DNA from: Humibacter albus DSM 18994
Lineage (GTDB): Bacteria; Actinomycetota; Actinomycetes; Actinomycetales; Microbacteriaceae
NCBI RefSeq assembly: GCF_000421825.1
Contig: NZ_ATXT01000016.1
Location: forward strand, 124,001 to 188,000
Direction of reading: 5' to 3'
DNA: 64,000 nucleotides
Position numbers and translations under genes: made by a program. This document shows positions 24,093-33,050 of this stretch, piece by piece. The notes beneath the pieces were generated by a model, which saw only the letters and a program-made list of their open reading frames with translations, was not told the DNA's origin and searched no databases. Every line of letters begins with the position of its first letter. Position 1 is the first letter of the stretch.

Positions 24093-26501
24093 GTGACCGA
24101 AGCCACGGCATCCGCATCCGAATCCGCCGAGAAGCCGGGCTCAGCGTCGGCATCCGCGCTCGACACGGTCGACAACGCGGCGGCGACGCCTGAGAAGGAG
24201 CAGCCCTACGCGGCGCTCGGGCTCAAGGACGACGAGTACGCGCGCATCCGCGAGATCCTCGGCCGCCGGCCCACCAGCGGCGAGCTCGCCATGTACTCCG
24301 TGATGTGGAGCGAGCACTGCTCCTACAAAAGCTCCAAGAAGTACCTGCGGCAGTTCGGGCAGAAGGTCACGCCCGAGATGAAGAAGAACCTCATGGTGGG
24401 CATCGGCGAGAACGCCGGCGTCGTGGACGTCGGCGAGGGCTGGGCTGTCACGTTCAAGGTCGAGTCGCACAACCACCCCAGCTACATCGAGCCGTTCCAG
24501 GGTGCCGCGACCGGCGTCGGCGGCATCGTGCGCGACATCATCTCGATGGGCGCCCGCCCCGTCGCCGTGATGGATCAGCTGCGCTTCGGCAAGATCGACG
24601 AGCCCGACACGGCGCGCGTCGTGCACGGCGTGGTCGGCGGCATCTCGTTCTACGGCAACTGCCTCGGCCTGCCGAACATCGGCGGCGAGACATATTTCGA
24701 CCCGGTGTATCAGGGCAATCCGCTCGTCAACGCGCTCTCGGTGGGCGTGCTGCGGCACGAGGACCTGCACCTGGCGAATGCCTCCGGCGTGGGGAACAAA
24801 GTGGTGCTCTTCGGGGCGCGCACGGGCGGGGACGGCATCGGCGGAGCATCCATTCTCGCGTCCGACACGTTCGCCTCGGGCGGTCCGACGAAGCGGCCGG
24901 CCGTGCAGGTCGGCGACCCGTTCGCCGAGAAGGTGCTCATCGAGTGCTGTCTCGAGTTGTTTGCGAAGAAGCTCGTGGAGGGCATCCAAGATCTCGGCGC
25001 CGCAGGCATCTCGTGCGCCACGAGCGAGCTGGCCTCGAACGGCGACGGCGGTATGTACGTCGAGCTCGATAACGTGCTGCTGCGCGATCCGACGCTCACG
25101 GCGGAGGAGATCCTCATGTCGGAGTCGCAGGAGCGCATGATGGCGGTCGTCACTCCCGAGAAACTCGACGACTTCCTCGCCGTCACGGCCAAGTGGGATG
25201 TGGAGACCAGCGTTCTCGGCGAGGTCACCGACACCGGCCGCCTCATCATCGACTGGCACGGCGAGAAGATCGTCGACGTCGATCCGCGCACGGTCGCGAT
25301 CGACGGTCCGGTGTACGACCGTCCCGTGGCATACCCGTCGTGGATCGACGCGCTGCAGGCGGACTCGGCGCGCACGCTGACCCGGCCCGAGGCATCCACC
25401 GAGGATGGTCGCGCGCAGCTGCGCGACCAGTTCCTCGCGCTCGTCGGCTCGCCGAACCTGGCCGATAAGAGCTGGATCACCAACCAGTACGACTACTACG
25501 TGGGCGGCAACACGGCGCTCTCCTTCCCCGACGACGGTGGCATGATCCGCGTCGACGAGCGCAGCGGGCTCGGCTTCGCCATCGCCACCGACGCGAACGG
25601 CCGCTACGGACAGCTCGACCCGAAGCAGGCCGCGCGCCTCGCCCTCGCCGAGGCGTACCGCAACGTCGCCGTCACCGGTGCGGTGCCCGCCGCCGTGACC
25701 GACTGCCTCAACTTCGGTTCGCCGGAGAACCCCGAGGTGATGTGGCAGTTCGGCCAGGCCGTCGAAGGACTCTCGGATGCCTGCCTCGAGCTCGGCATCC
25801 CGGTCACCGGTGGAAACGTGTCGTTCTACAACCAGACCGGGTCGACGCCGATCTTCCCGACGACGGTGGCCGGCGTGCTCGGCGTGATCGACGACGTGGC
25901 CCGCCGCATCCCGTCGGGCTGGCAGGACGCCGGCGACAACATCTACCTGCTCGGCATCACGCGCGAAGAACTCGACGGATCGGCCTGGGCCGGCACCGTG
26001 CACGGGCACCTCGGCGGACGCCCGCCGTCGGTCGACCTGGATGCCGAGAAGCGGCTCGCCGAGCTGATCCAGGCTGCGTCGATGGAGAGTCTCATCGGCT
26101 CCGCGCACGACCTCAGCGACGGCGGTCTCGCCCAGGCGCTGGCCGAGTGCGTGCTCCGCTTCGGCGTCGGCGCCCGGGTGTGGCTGACCGAGATCATGGA
26201 GCGCGACGGGGTGGACGCCGCGACCGCCCTGTTCTCGGAGTCCACCGGCCGCGTGCTCGTCTCGGTCCCGCGCGAGGACGATGTGAAGTTCCGCGGCTTG
26301 TGCGAGGGCCGCGACTATCCGGTGCTCCGCATCGGCGTGACCGATGCCGAGGTGGGTGCCCAGCCGGTACTCGAGGTGCAGGATGTCTTCACCATCGGAC
26401 TCGAGGAGCTCACGGCATCCCACCAGGCCACGCTCGCCGAGCACTTCGGTCCCGTCGTGGGGCAGGCATCCGCACAGGAGTACTACACGCCGGGCGAGTA
26501 G
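24093..26501 (+). CDS. purL: FGAM synthase large subunit PurL
   Basis: An 802-residue enzyme that converts FGAR, ATP and PurQ-derived ammonia to FGAM; it is the short PurL form that needs PurS and PurQ. Recognisable blocks are [79 protein letters not shown] and the C-terminal [12 protein letters not shown] and [16 protein letters not shown]. The N-terminus carries a 40-residue Ala/Ser/Glu low-complexity extension before the conserved start. AAGGAG nine bases before GTG 24093 supports keeping it. A -10-like TAGACT lies near 24013. Adjacent purM is absent. Confidence 0.97.
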   Translation: MTEATASASESAEKPGSASASALDTVDNAAATPEKEQPYAALGLKDDEYARIREILGRRPTSGELAMYSVMWSEHCSYKSSKKYLRQFGQKVTPEMKKNLMVGIGENAGVVDVGEGWAVTFKVESHNHPSYIEPFQGAATGVGGIVRDIISMGARPVAVMDQLRFGKIDEPDTARVVHGVVGGISFYGNCLGLPNIGGETYFDPVYQGNPLVNALSVGVLRHEDLHLANASGVGNKVVLFGARTGGDGIGGASILASDTFASGGPTKRPAVQVGDPFAEKVLIECCLELFAKKLVEGIQDLGAAGISCATSELASNGDGGMYVELDNVLLRDPTLTAEEILMSESQERMMAVVTPEKLDDFLAVTAKWDVETSVLGEVTDTGRLIIDWHGEKIVDVDPRTVAIDGPVYDRPVAYPSWIDALQADSARTLTRPEASTEDGRAQLRDQFLALVGSPNLADKSWITNQYDYYVGGNTALSFPDDGGMIRVDERSGLGFAIATDANGRYGQLDPKQAARLALAEAYRNVAVTGAVPAAVTDCLNFGSPENPEVMWQFGQAVEGLSDACLELGIPVTGGNVSFYNQTGSTPIFPTTVAGVLGVIDDVARRIPSGWQDAGDNIYLLGITREELDGSAWAGTVHGHLGGRPPSVDLDAEKRLAELIQAASMESLIGSAHDLSDGGLAQALAECVLRFGVGARVWLTEIMERDGVDAATALFSESTGRVLVSVPREDDVKFRGLCEGRDYPVLRIGVTDAEVGAQPVLEVQDVFTIGLEELTASHQATLAEHFGPVVGQASAQEYYTPGE

Positions 26502-26555
26502 AGGCCGCGTTGCTGGCGCCGCGGCGGCCGCACGGGCTGCGCGCGACCGCACGCA

Positions 26556-26963
26556 TCAGCGGCGGTCGCCGGCGGGACGTCCCCACCGCATCGCGAAGGA
26601 GGTAGGCGCGATCTGCCGCTCGCGTCTGGCCCTTTCGCGGAACGCCGACGGAGAACGGCCGACGATCTCGGAGAAAGTGCGGCTGAACGTGCCGAGGCTG
26701 CTGAATCCGACGGCCATGCAGACCTCGGTCACGCTCATATCACGGTGCCGTAGGAGGAACATCGCTCGCTCCACCCGACGGCGCTGAAGGTAGCGGTAAG
26801 GCGTCTCCCCGAAGACCCGCTTGAACTCACGGATGAAGTGTGCTCGCGTCATGTAGGCGAGTTCCGCGAGCTGCACCACGTCGAGCGGATCGGCATACCG
26901 ACGATCCATGTGGTTTCGCGCGCGGAGAAGCCGCAGGTTCACGAGTTCGTTCTCACGGCCCAT
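26556..26963 (-). CDS. AraC-type regulator, DNA-binding domain only
   Basis: A 135-residue protein that is almost entirely the two-HTH AraC/XylS domain: RNHMDRRYADPLDVVQLAELAYMTRAHFIREFKRVFGETPYRYLQRRRVERAMFLLRHRDMSVTEVCMAVGFSSLGTFSRTFSEIVGRSPSAF. No separate ligand domain is present, so activity must be set by abundance or by an unseen partner. It is divergent to a VOC protein 119 bp away, a pairing common in actinobacteria, and probably regulates it. The start at 26963 has the leaderless -10 TACCCT; the longer frame to 27056 is not needed. Confidence 0.88.
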   Translation of the reverse strand: MGRENELVNLRLLRARNHMDRRYADPLDVVQLAELAYMTRAHFIREFKRVFGETPYRYLQRRRVERAMFLLRHRDMSVTEVCMAVGFSSLGTFSRTFSEIVGRSPSAFRERARRERQIAPTSFAMRWGRPAGDRR

Positions 26964-26969
26964 CAGACC

Positions 26970-26975
26970 AGGGTA
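26970..26975 (-). promoter_or_regulatory. Leaderless -10 box TACCCT for the AraC-type gene
   Basis: On the minus strand TACCCT is followed by exactly 6 bases and the ATG at 26963. Confidence 0.6.
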
Positions 26976-27082
26976 CGAAGAGAGCACTTCTGGAGAAGGC
27001 GCCGCCTCCCAAGGGAACGTAACGTGTAGCCAGACGACGCACCATCCGCAGACCACCTACGGACCACCCAGAGGAGCTGATC

Positions 27083-27496
27083 ATGCTGACCCGCAACAAC
27101 CTGTCCTCGATCTACGTGCTGGATCAGGACGAGGCCCTGACGTTCTATACGGAGGTACTCGGTCTGGAGGTCAGTGCCGACATGGACTTCGGTCCGATGC
27201 GCTGGCTCACGGTGCGAGTGCCCGGCGACCAGAAGGAGATCCTGTTGGAGCGACCCGGTGCTCCCGCACACGACGAGGCCACGGCCGCGCAAGTTCGCGA
27301 CCTCGTCACCAAGGGCGCGGGCGGCGGATGGCTGGCGTTCACCACCGACGACGTGCAGGGTGCGTTCGAGAAGATCGAGGCTGCCGGCGCGGAGATCACC
27401 CAGGAGCCGATGGAGCAGCCTTACGGAACGGACTTCGCCATCAGGGATCCGTTCGGCAACAACATCCGTATCGGCTCGATCAAACACTGGGGATGA
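27083..27496 (+). CDS. VOC (glyoxalase/dioxygenase fold) family protein
   Basis: A 137-residue single-domain protein with two beta-alpha-beta-beta-beta modules: LTRNNLSSIYVLDQDEALTFYTEVLGLEVSADMDFG and WLAFTTDDVQGAFEKIEAAGAEITQEPMEQPYGTDFAIRDPFGNNIRIG. Members are metal-dependent lyases, dioxygenases or antibiotic-binding resistance proteins; the substrate here is unknown. Some expected metal His/Glu positions are not obvious, so it could be a binding protein. ATG 27083 has GAGGAG about six bases upstream. It is divergent to the AraC-type gene. Confidence 0.85.
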   Translation: MLTRNNLSSIYVLDQDEALTFYTEVLGLEVSADMDFGPMRWLTVRVPGDQKEILLERPGAPAHDEATAAQVRDLVTKGAGGGWLAFTTDDVQGAFEKIEAAGAEITQEPMEQPYGTDFAIRDPFGNNIRIGSIKHWG

Positions 27497-27548
27497 GCAG
27501 GATGACTATCGGCACAGCGCGACGTGACAGCTCTTCCCAGGAGGCATG

Positions 27549-27812
27549 ATGACCACGTTCCATACCGTTCTCGAATCCACCGGTGGAAACAACGTCGGCA
27601 TCGTCGTACCCGAGGACATCGTCGTCGGCTTCGGGCGCGGCAAGCGAGTTCCCGTGATCGTCACGATCGACGGCGGCTACACGTACAAGACCACGATCGG
27701 CGTGATGGGCGGGCGTTACCTCGTCTCGTTCAACGCCGAGACGCGCAAGAACACCGGTCGCGGCGCCGGCGACGCGGTCGACGTGGAGCTTCTGGTCGAC
27801 CCCGACCGCTGA
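27549..27812 (+). CDS. DUF1905 domain protein
   Basis: An 87-residue protein consisting of the DUF1905 beta-barrel: TFHTVLESTGGNNVGIVVPEDIVVGFGRGKRVPVIVTIDGGYTYKTTIGVMGGRYLVSFNAETRKNTGRGAGDAVDVELLVD. Many relatives carry an additional C-terminal YdeI/OmdA-like domain; it is absent here. Two ATGs stand in tandem (27546, 27549); AGGAGG ends one base before the first, so the second has better spacing. Function unknown. It lies 52 bp downstream of the VOC gene. Confidence 0.75.
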   Translation: MTTFHTVLESTGGNNVGIVVPEDIVVGFGRGKRVPVIVTIDGGYTYKTTIGVMGGRYLVSFNAETRKNTGRGAGDAVDVELLVDPDR

Positions 27813-27896
27813 AGCCGCCCCGGTGCCGACGACATGAGCACACCGCGGCGCAGCACGCACGTCGGGTCGTCGGTGCGAGTGTGATGATGAGAGATT

Positions 27897-27914
27897 ATTG
27901 ACCGGGCGGTCAAT
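27897..27914. promoter_or_regulatory. TetR-like operator overlapping the SPW promoter
   Basis: ATTGACCGGGCGGTCAAT has 8-bp inverted arms with a 2-bp centre (GG), a form typical of TetR-family operators. It covers the -35 box of the promoter reading toward the SPW gene. A TetR regulator is encoded 0.7 kb downstream. Confidence 0.6.
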
Positions 27915-27926
27915 CAAGATTATCGT
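27898..27926 (+). promoter_or_regulatory. Promoter of the SPW gene
   Basis: TTGACC (27898-27903) and TATCGT (27921-27926) are separated by exactly 17 bp, 73 bp upstream of the SPW start codon. Confidence 0.6.
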
Positions 27927-27998
27927 GGACAGTGCCCCGAAGGCGTCCAGGCGAAACACGCCGCAGCCCTCGGAGCGACACCGAGGAGGTGGTGATCC

Positions 27999-28358
27999 AT
28001 GAAGAAGTGGTCACGATGGCAGGACTGGGTGACGGTCGCAGCCGGCGTCGTGGTGGCGCTCTCGACGATCTGGGTGGCCCCCGCCGGACTCTCGATCGTG
28101 CTCATGGTCGTGCTCGGCGTGCTGCTCATCATCGCTGGATTGATCAACCTGGCGGTGCCGGGCCTGGCATGGATGGAATGGGTGCACGGCGTGATCGGCG
28201 TGCTGCTGTTCGTCTCACCGTGGGCCGGCATGTACGCGACTCACATGGGGGCGGCCTGGTTCTCGTGGGTGTGCGGCGGTGTCGCCATCGTCGTGGCGGC
28301 CTGGGAGTTGGTGCCGGTGCCCGGTGGCACCACCCATCACATGGCCCACTCGCACTGA
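27999..28358 (+). CDS. SPW-repeat membrane protein
   Basis: A 119-residue protein with four hydrophobic helices arranged as two SPW-type repeats: RWQDWVTVAAGVVVALSTIWV, then WMEWVHGVIGVLLFVSPWAGMY, where the second keeps the SPW motif. The C-terminus ends in a His-rich tail (THHMAHSH). SPW proteins are small membrane proteins of unknown function, often stress-inducible. GAGGAGG lies nine bases upstream of ATG 27999. Expression is probably gated by the TetR-like operator in its promoter. Confidence 0.82.
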   Translation: MKKWSRWQDWVTVAAGVVVALSTIWVAPAGLSIVLMVVLGVLLIIAGLINLAVPGLAWMEWVHGVIGVLLFVSPWAGMYATHMGAAWFSWVCGGVAIVVAAWELVPVPGGTTHHMAHSH

Positions 28359-28432
28359 CGACTGGGCCCCCGCAGCGTGAGGGCCCCGCGCGCCGTGCAA
28401 CGGCGGGCGGGAGAGCAGCGGGGAAGGCGAGA

Positions 28433-28456
28433 GCAGAGCGAGTTCACTCGCTCTGC
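28433..28456. terminator. 10-bp perfect hairpin with TTCA loop
   Basis: GCAGAGCGAG-TTCA-CTCGCTCTGC is a strong stem-loop 75 bp after the SPW stop. No T-run follows, as is common for actinobacterial terminators. Confidence 0.55.
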
Positions 28457-28467
28457 CGAGCCGATGG

Positions 28468-28501
28468 AGTCAGTTGAGCGGCGTAGCCGCGAACACTGAC
28501 T
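28468..28501. repeat. Nested hairpin upstream of the TetR gene
   Basis: AGTCAGT (28468-28474) pairs with ACTGACT (28495-28501). Inside, GCGGC-GTA-GCCGC makes a second stem, giving a compound hairpin. Confidence 0.5.
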
Positions 28502-28522
28502 AGTTCCGCGCTGAAACGCACC

Positions 28523-28559
28523 GGTGGCAGACTCGGGCGCACAGGCCGAGCCTGCCACC
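28523..28559. promoter_or_regulatory. Inverted repeat just upstream of the TetR gene
   Basis: GGTGGCAG (28523-28530) and CTGCCACC (28552-28559) flank 21 bases and end 38 bp before the TetR start. This is either an operator pair or an mRNA leader hairpin. Confidence 0.4.
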
Positions 28560-28597
28560 CCGCCTTCATCCACACGATCCTTCACGCAGAGGACACC

Positions 28598-29191
28598 ATG
28601 ACATCCCGGCGCAGAACCCGAGACGCAGCCGAAACGCGCACCGGCATCCTGGATGCCGCTGAGCGGCTCTTCGCCGAACGCGGCTTCGACGCCACTCCCA
28701 CCTCCGCCATCGCGGACGCGGCGGGCGTTCCGAAGGGCCTGCTGTTCTATTACTTCCCGGTGAAGCGGGAGTTGCTCCGCGCACTGGTGGCGGAACGGAT
28801 GACGCTGGGGCCGGTCGACGTCGAGGAGTTGACCATCCCGGGCGACCCGGCGCGGTCCCTACTGAATCTCACGGCGAAGATCAGGGAGCTCGAGAGCGCC
28901 TCTCACGTGATCGGCATCATCGTCTCCCGCGAACAGCACACGCACCCCGAAGTGCTGTCTGCGTTGCTGGAACATCGCGCCCGACTGCAGGCGATCATCG
29001 AAAAGGTGCTGTCGGCGAGTTCGCCCGTGTTACCCGCGGCCGCCCGTTTGCGCGCCGCCGCTCACGCGTGGATCGGAATCCTCGCGCTGAGTTCCGATCA
29101 CGCCACCGAGGCGGCCCGGTCGGAGCTCGCAGCGCTCGCCGACTTCGTGTGCGACGGCCTTTTTCCCGGGCACCGGCTCGGTATGGCCTGA
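28598..29191 (+). CDS. TetR family transcriptional regulator
   Basis: A 197-residue repressor. The N-terminal HTH reads TRTGILDAAERLFAERGFDATPTSAIADAAGVPKGLLFYYFPVKRELLRALV, a textbook TetR domain. The rest is a divergent all-helical ligand and dimer domain (about 70-197). It could control the SPW gene upstream, whose promoter has a TetR-type palindrome; this link is inferred from proximity only. ATG 28598 has GAGGAC at about 4-9 bases upstream. Confidence 0.92.
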   Translation: MTSRRRTRDAAETRTGILDAAERLFAERGFDATPTSAIADAAGVPKGLLFYYFPVKRELLRALVAERMTLGPVDVEELTIPGDPARSLLNLTAKIRELESASHVIGIIVSREQHTHPEVLSALLEHRARLQAIIEKVLSASSPVLPAAARLRAAAHAWIGILALSSDHATEAARSELAALADFVCDGLFPGHRLGMA

Positions 29192-29255
29192 TCCGTTCCG
29201 AACATCGGCGGCTCACCCGCGCAGCGACTCCTCGGATCGGGGTGCCGCAGAGTCG

Positions 29256-29582
29256 CTACTCCGCGTGCGGCGCCGCGCCGGCTCGCACGTGGTGGTGGAT
29301 CACTTCAGCCACCACGAAGTTGAACCACTTCTCCGCGAACTCGGGGTCGAGGTGGCTGTCGATCGCCAGGGCGCGCAGTCGCCGGATCTGGTCGCGCTCC
29401 CGCTCCGGATCGGCGGCAGGCAGCCCATGTTCGGCCTTCAGCAGCCCGACCTGCTTGGTGAATTTGAAGCGTTCTGCAAGCAGGTGAATGAGCGCAGCAT
29501 CGATGTTGTCGATGCTCTCGCGAATGCTGTGCAGCGTCTCGATGGCTCGTACGCGCTCATCCGACCGCTCGTTCTCGGGCAT
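29256..29582 (-). CDS. Chorismate mutase, AroQ type
   Basis: A 108-residue all-helical protein: SIRESIDNIDAALIHLLAERFKFTKQVGLLKAEHGLPAADPERERDQIRRLRALAIDSHLDPEFAEKWFNFVVAEVIHHH. IRxxIDxID and the Arg/Lys-rich H1 (ERFKFTKQVGLLK) match AroQ enzymes that convert chorismate to prephenate. The size fits a free-standing monofunctional enzyme. The start ATG 29582 is preceded by the leaderless -10 TACTCT. No other aromatic amino acid genes are nearby. Confidence 0.9.
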   Translation of the reverse strand: MPENERSDERVRAIETLHSIRESIDNIDAALIHLLAERFKFTKQVGLLKAEHGLPAADPERERDQIRRLRALAIDSHLDPEFAEKWFNFVVAEVIHHHVRAGAAPHAE

Positions 29583-29588
29583 GCAACG

Positions 29589-29594
29589 AGAGTA
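29589..29594 (-). promoter_or_regulatory. Leaderless -10 box TACTCT for chorismate mutase
   Basis: TACTCT, 6 bases, ATG on the minus strand, with no ribosome-binding site. Confidence 0.6.
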
Positions 29595-29659
29595 GCCCGT
29601 CGAGTTGTGGGGTTACGGCGCGGGCCCATCCCCTGCTTCTCGGCCCGATCGCCTGCACT

Positions 29660-29722
29660 CGGTTTCGAAGTCAAGAAGTGCGCAGCGACGGCCCTCGTTG
29701 ACGGAATTCGACTTCGAAACCG
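29660..29722. terminator. Inverted repeat after the ABC permease gene
   Basis: CGGTTTCGAAGTC (29660-29672) and GACTTCGAAACCG (29710-29722) pair perfectly over 13 bp around 37 bases. The element lies between the permease stop and the chorismate mutase promoter, so it may end the permease transcript. Confidence 0.5.
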
Positions 29723-29732
29723 GGTGTCGCCG

Positions 29733-31073
29733 CTACTCCGCGAGCTTCGCCGGCTCGGCCAGCACGCGCCGCAGCACGGGGCGGGTGGCCGCCGCTGCGA
29801 GCCACACCACGAGGATGCCCGCCACGATGCTCGCCGCGATCGTCAGCATCGAGACGGGCGCGAGAACCATCGAGATTCCGGCCAGCGGCAGCACGAGGGC
29901 CGCGGCGCAGACGGCCGACCCGATCGCCACGATGCGCAGCGGCGAGAGCACCGCGCGAACGCGAGCGGCGTTCATGGTCGTCACCGGCATCCCGAGCCGG
30001 TCCAGGCTCACGTAGAGATCACGGCGATCCAGGATCGCGGATGCCTGGCTCACCCCGACCGAGCACGCCACCATCAGGAACGAGATGGCCAGCGTGATGT
30101 ACACCCCGGTGCGCAGGTCGGTCAGCAGAACGCGGGACTGAGCATCCATTTCGCCAGCGCTGACCGACGACGCGGTCGCCAGCGCGCTGCCGGCGAAGAC
30201 CGCCACGAAACTCGTCATCGACACACCGCTCACCTGCCGCCACGCTGCCTTCGGCGACTCCAGAGTGGTGCGCGCGGCGAGCAGCCGTTGGGGAGTGGAT
30301 GCCCGGCGCAATGCCGACGACGCGAACAACCGGATCACGAACGGGCCGGCCAGTCCCAACACGGCGTTCGCTGCGACGAACGCCACAACCAGCATCACGA
30401 TGAAGACCGCCACGCCTCCGAACAGTCCCGGATGCGACACGCTGAACACGGCGATGCCGAGCACGATCGCCCCGAACACGACCCGCATCCACCGCATGCG
30501 CGGCGCCGCCTGCTTGGTGCGCACGCCCAGCGGCGAGACGATGACGCCGCGCAGGCCGACCACGGCACTGATGCCGGCGAGCAGGCCGATGCCGACGATC
30601 ACGCCGGCTACGATCAGCGGGTTCAGCAGCAGAGCGGCGGCACCGATCGGTTCTCCTCGGAACGGAATGAGCCCCACGAGCGGCGTCAGCGCGAGGTACA
30701 GCACGGTGCCGCCGAGAGCCCCGACCAGCGCGAGCACCATCGACTCGAGCACGGTAAGACGCGCGACGAAACCCGTCGTCGCGCCGAGCAGCCGGAGCGT
30801 GGCGAGGCGGTCGTCCCGGCGCCGGGCCGAAAGCCGCGCAGCGGAGCCGCCCAGCGAGGCAAGCGGCACGATCAGCAGCGCCGACGCCAGGATGGCCAGC
30901 ACCTGGTACAGGAACCCCGTCTCGCCGTGCCACCGGAAGAACGACAAAGCCCCGGCGAGGGTGGTCAGCAGCAGTGCGGTCGAGACGCCGAATGCCACGA
31001 TGGGCAGCACCATGGTGGCGGTGCCGGATGCCGCCGGCCGCGCGAGCAGGCGCGCCACGCTGAGCAGCTTCAT
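29733..31073 (-). CDS. ABC exporter permease, FtsX/MacB-like
   Basis: A 446-residue permease with two FtsX-like blocks. The first has helices at about 18-40, 62-80 and 110-140 with LAILASALLIVPLASLGGSAARLSARRRDDRLATLRLLGAT, the hallmark short cytoplasmic segment of FtsX permeases. The second half repeats the pattern around DRRDLYVSLDRLGMPVTTMNAARV. It pairs with the ATPase immediately upstream; the ATG overlaps that gene's stop (ATGA). Such pairs export peptides, lipids or lipoproteins. The substrate is unknown. Confidence 0.88.
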   Translation of the reverse strand: MKLLSVARLLARPAASGTATMVLPIVAFGVSTALLLTTLAGALSFFRWHGETGFLYQVLAILASALLIVPLASLGGSAARLSARRRDDRLATLRLLGATTGFVARLTVLESMVLALVGALGGTVLYLALTPLVGLIPFRGEPIGAAALLLNPLIVAGVIVGIGLLAGISAVVGLRGVIVSPLGVRTKQAAPRMRWMRVVFGAIVLGIAVFSVSHPGLFGGVAVFIVMLVVAFVAANAVLGLAGPFVIRLFASSALRRASTPQRLLAARTTLESPKAAWRQVSGVSMTSFVAVFAGSALATASSVSAGEMDAQSRVLLTDLRTGVYITLAISFLMVACSVGVSQASAILDRRDLYVSLDRLGMPVTTMNAARVRAVLSPLRIVAIGSAVCAAALVLPLAGISMVLAPVSMLTIAASIVAGILVVWLAAAATRPVLRRVLAEPAKLAE

Positions 31074-31801
31074 CGGGTCTCCCCTTCGATGTACTCCATG
31101 TCGGCCACCTTCGATCGCGTCTCGACGACCCTGCCGTCGCGCAACCTGACGATGCGGCCGCAACGGGCCGCGATGCCCTCGTCGTGGGTGACCACTACGA
31201 GCGTGCGGCCGCGCGCGGAGGTCGTGCCGAGCAGGGCATCCATCACGTCGGATGAGGTCGCGGAGTCGAGCGCACCGGTCGGCTCGTCCGCGAACACCAC
31301 GGCCGGCTCGATCACCTGCGCGCGGGCGACCGCAACGCGCTGCGCCTGCCCGCCCGAGAGCTGTCCGATGCGGCGTTGTTCCATGCCACCGAGCCCCAGG
31401 GCGCCCAGCCAGGCGGCGGCGCGCTGTTCCGCCTCGGCGCGCGGAACACCGTTCAGCATGAGCGGCAAGGCGACATTCTCGACCGCCGTGAGCTCCGGGA
31501 TGAGCAGTCCCTGCTGGAACACGAACCCGAACGCCTCGCGCCGCAGCTGGGAGCGGGCCGCGTCGCCGAGCTCGCTGATCACGAGCGGGGGCTGCGTGGC
31601 GTGCAGGGTGACGGAACCGCCGTCAGGCGCCAGGATGCCCGCCAGCACATGGAGCAGAGTCGTCTTGCCCGACCCCGATGCTCCCATGATCGCGACGGCC
31701 TCGCCGGCCTGGATCGTGAGATCGACGCCGGCCAGCGCGTGCGTGTCACCGTAGGACTTGGTGAGGGCGTTCGCCTCGAGAATCAGAACCATGGCATCCA
31801 T
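31070..31801 (-). CDS. ABC transporter ATP-binding protein, MacB/LolD-like
   Basis: A 243-residue ATPase. It has Walker A GASGSGKT (about 40-47), Q-loop FVFQQG, signature LSGGQAQRVAVA, Walker B VVFADEPTGALD and the H-loop VVVTHDEG. The sequence around ALAGVDLTIQAGEAVAIMGASGSGKTTLLHVLAGI is typical of the MacB/LolD family that powers FtsX-type permeases. Two in-frame ATGs exist (31801 and 31792), neither with a good ribosome-binding site. The longer is given; three residues are uncertain. Operon with the permease. Confidence 0.93.
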   Translation of the reverse strand: MDAMVLILEANALTKSYGDTHALAGVDLTIQAGEAVAIMGASGSGKTTLLHVLAGILAPDGGSVTLHATQPPLVISELGDAARSQLRREAFGFVFQQGLLIPELTAVENVALPLMLNGVPRAEAEQRAAAWLGALGLGGMEQRRIGQLSGGQAQRVAVARAQVIEPAVVFADEPTGALDSATSSDVMDALLGTTSARGRTLVVVTHDEGIAARCGRIVRLRDGRVVETRSKVADMEYIEGETR

Positions 31802-31963
31802 GCTCGTGAAGACGAGGGGGATGCGCGTCGGGCTGCGGGGTGATCCTCTGCCCGCGGGGGTCCGTCGCAAGGATGACGTTGCGCCCGCCGACGGTGAAGC
31901 GGTGTCGGCGATCCCCGTGCCCTGAACTCGTGGCCGGCGATCGTGGTCGGCCGTGCCGAAGCG

Positions 31964-32971
31964 TCAGGCGACGGGCACGATGCACGTCGGGGAGCCGGTG
32001 GCAACGGTCGTGTCGAGCACGGGCATCCCGTCGCGCAGCCAGAACACCGCGATGTCCTCGCTGAGTTGATTCGCCACGTACAGCCGGTCACCGCGCTGCA
32101 GATGGTGACGCGGCCAGTTGCCGCCGCAGTCGACGTGAGCGGCAGGGGTGAGGCGGGCACCGGCATCCAGAACGTCGAGCACGCCCACCACGTTGGCGCC
32201 CCGCACGGTGACGTGCACGTGCGAGCCGCCGTCGAAGGAGATGTGAGCGCCGGCGTCGCCGTTGCGCTCGTGGGGCTCGATGGCCGGGACCACGGATGCC
32301 ACATCCAGCGACCGCGGGTCGAGCACGATCACCTCGATCGAGTACTCGGTCACCACATAGACGTGCCCGCTCGGGTGCAGCGCCATGTGGCGCGGGCCGC
32401 TGCCGAACGAGAGCACCGTCTCGGAGACCGGGACGAGGGACGCGCCCTCCGCACGCCAGACGCGCACGGTGTCGTGCCCGAGGTCGGTCGTGAGCACGCG
32501 CCCGTCGGGCAGGAACATCGACGAGTGCGCCCGGCTCTGGCGGGGCTCCTCCGCAATGTCGCGGTGCGGGTCCACGGATGCCGGTGCCTCGCTGCGTCCG
32601 ACGATGGCGCCCCTCGCATCGAGCGCGTACACGAGCACGCGCCCATCACCCCAGCAGGTCGCGACCGCGTAGCGCCCGTGAGGCGCCACCGCCACGTGGC
32701 ACACCGCCTCACCCGCGGGGAACGCGTCGCCCAGCGGGACCAAGTCCCCTCCATCGGTTATGCGGAAGGCCGCGATGCGTCGAGCGAACTCCTCGACCGC
32801 ATACACGACGGGCAGCGTCGGGTGCGTCGCAACGAACGACGGCGAGTCGACGGCGACGGCGTTGCGGATGCCCGAGATCGTCCCATCGTCCGCCAGGCTC
32901 ACGCGCGCGATTCCGCGACCGTGGCCTCCGGAGTCCGCGGTGTACGTTCCGAGCCAGAGCGAAGAAGTCAT
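31964..32971 (-). CDS. Lactonase family protein (YbhE-type beta-propeller)
   Basis: A 335-residue seven-bladed beta-propeller protein like 6-phosphogluconolactonase YbhE. It starts MTSSLWLGTYTADSGGHGRGIA, then SPSFVATHPTLPVVYAV, CHVAVAPHGRYAVATCWGDGRVLVY, AHSSMFLPDGRVLTTDLGHDTVRVW and GPRHMALHPSGHVYVVTE; these blade motifs and the GPRH loop are characteristic. It probably hydrolyses a sugar lactone; 6-phosphogluconolactone is a good guess but unproven. The start ATG 32971 has CAGACT six bases upstream, near the leaderless pattern. Confidence 0.82.
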   Translation of the reverse strand: MTSSLWLGTYTADSGGHGRGIARVSLADDGTISGIRNAVAVDSPSFVATHPTLPVVYAVEEFARRIAAFRITDGGDLVPLGDAFPAGEAVCHVAVAPHGRYAVATCWGDGRVLVYALDARGAIVGRSEAPASVDPHRDIAEEPRQSRAHSSMFLPDGRVLTTDLGHDTVRVWRAEGASLVPVSETVLSFGSGPRHMALHPSGHVYVVTEYSIEVIVLDPRSLDVASVVPAIEPHERNGDAGAHISFDGGSHVHVTVRGANVVGVLDVLDAGARLTPAAHVDCGGNWPRHHLQRGDRLYVANQLSEDIAVFWLRDGMPVLDTTVATGSPTCIVPVA

Positions 32972-33050
32972 GCGATCAGTCTGCCGGGCGAACTGCTGCC
33001 CGACCGACAGGACAGTCGACGGGCGCGCCGCTGATCTGCGGGGTACGGAT

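Noticed and set aside
24141-26552. 803-codon open frame antisense to purL
   Set aside because: It covers purL exactly on the other strand and reads as His/Arg/Asp/Val-rich shadow sequence.
29265-31754. 829-codon open frame on the plus strand across the ABC exporter
   Set aside because: It is antisense to three clear genes, has no motif and has a highly biased Arg/His/Gln composition.
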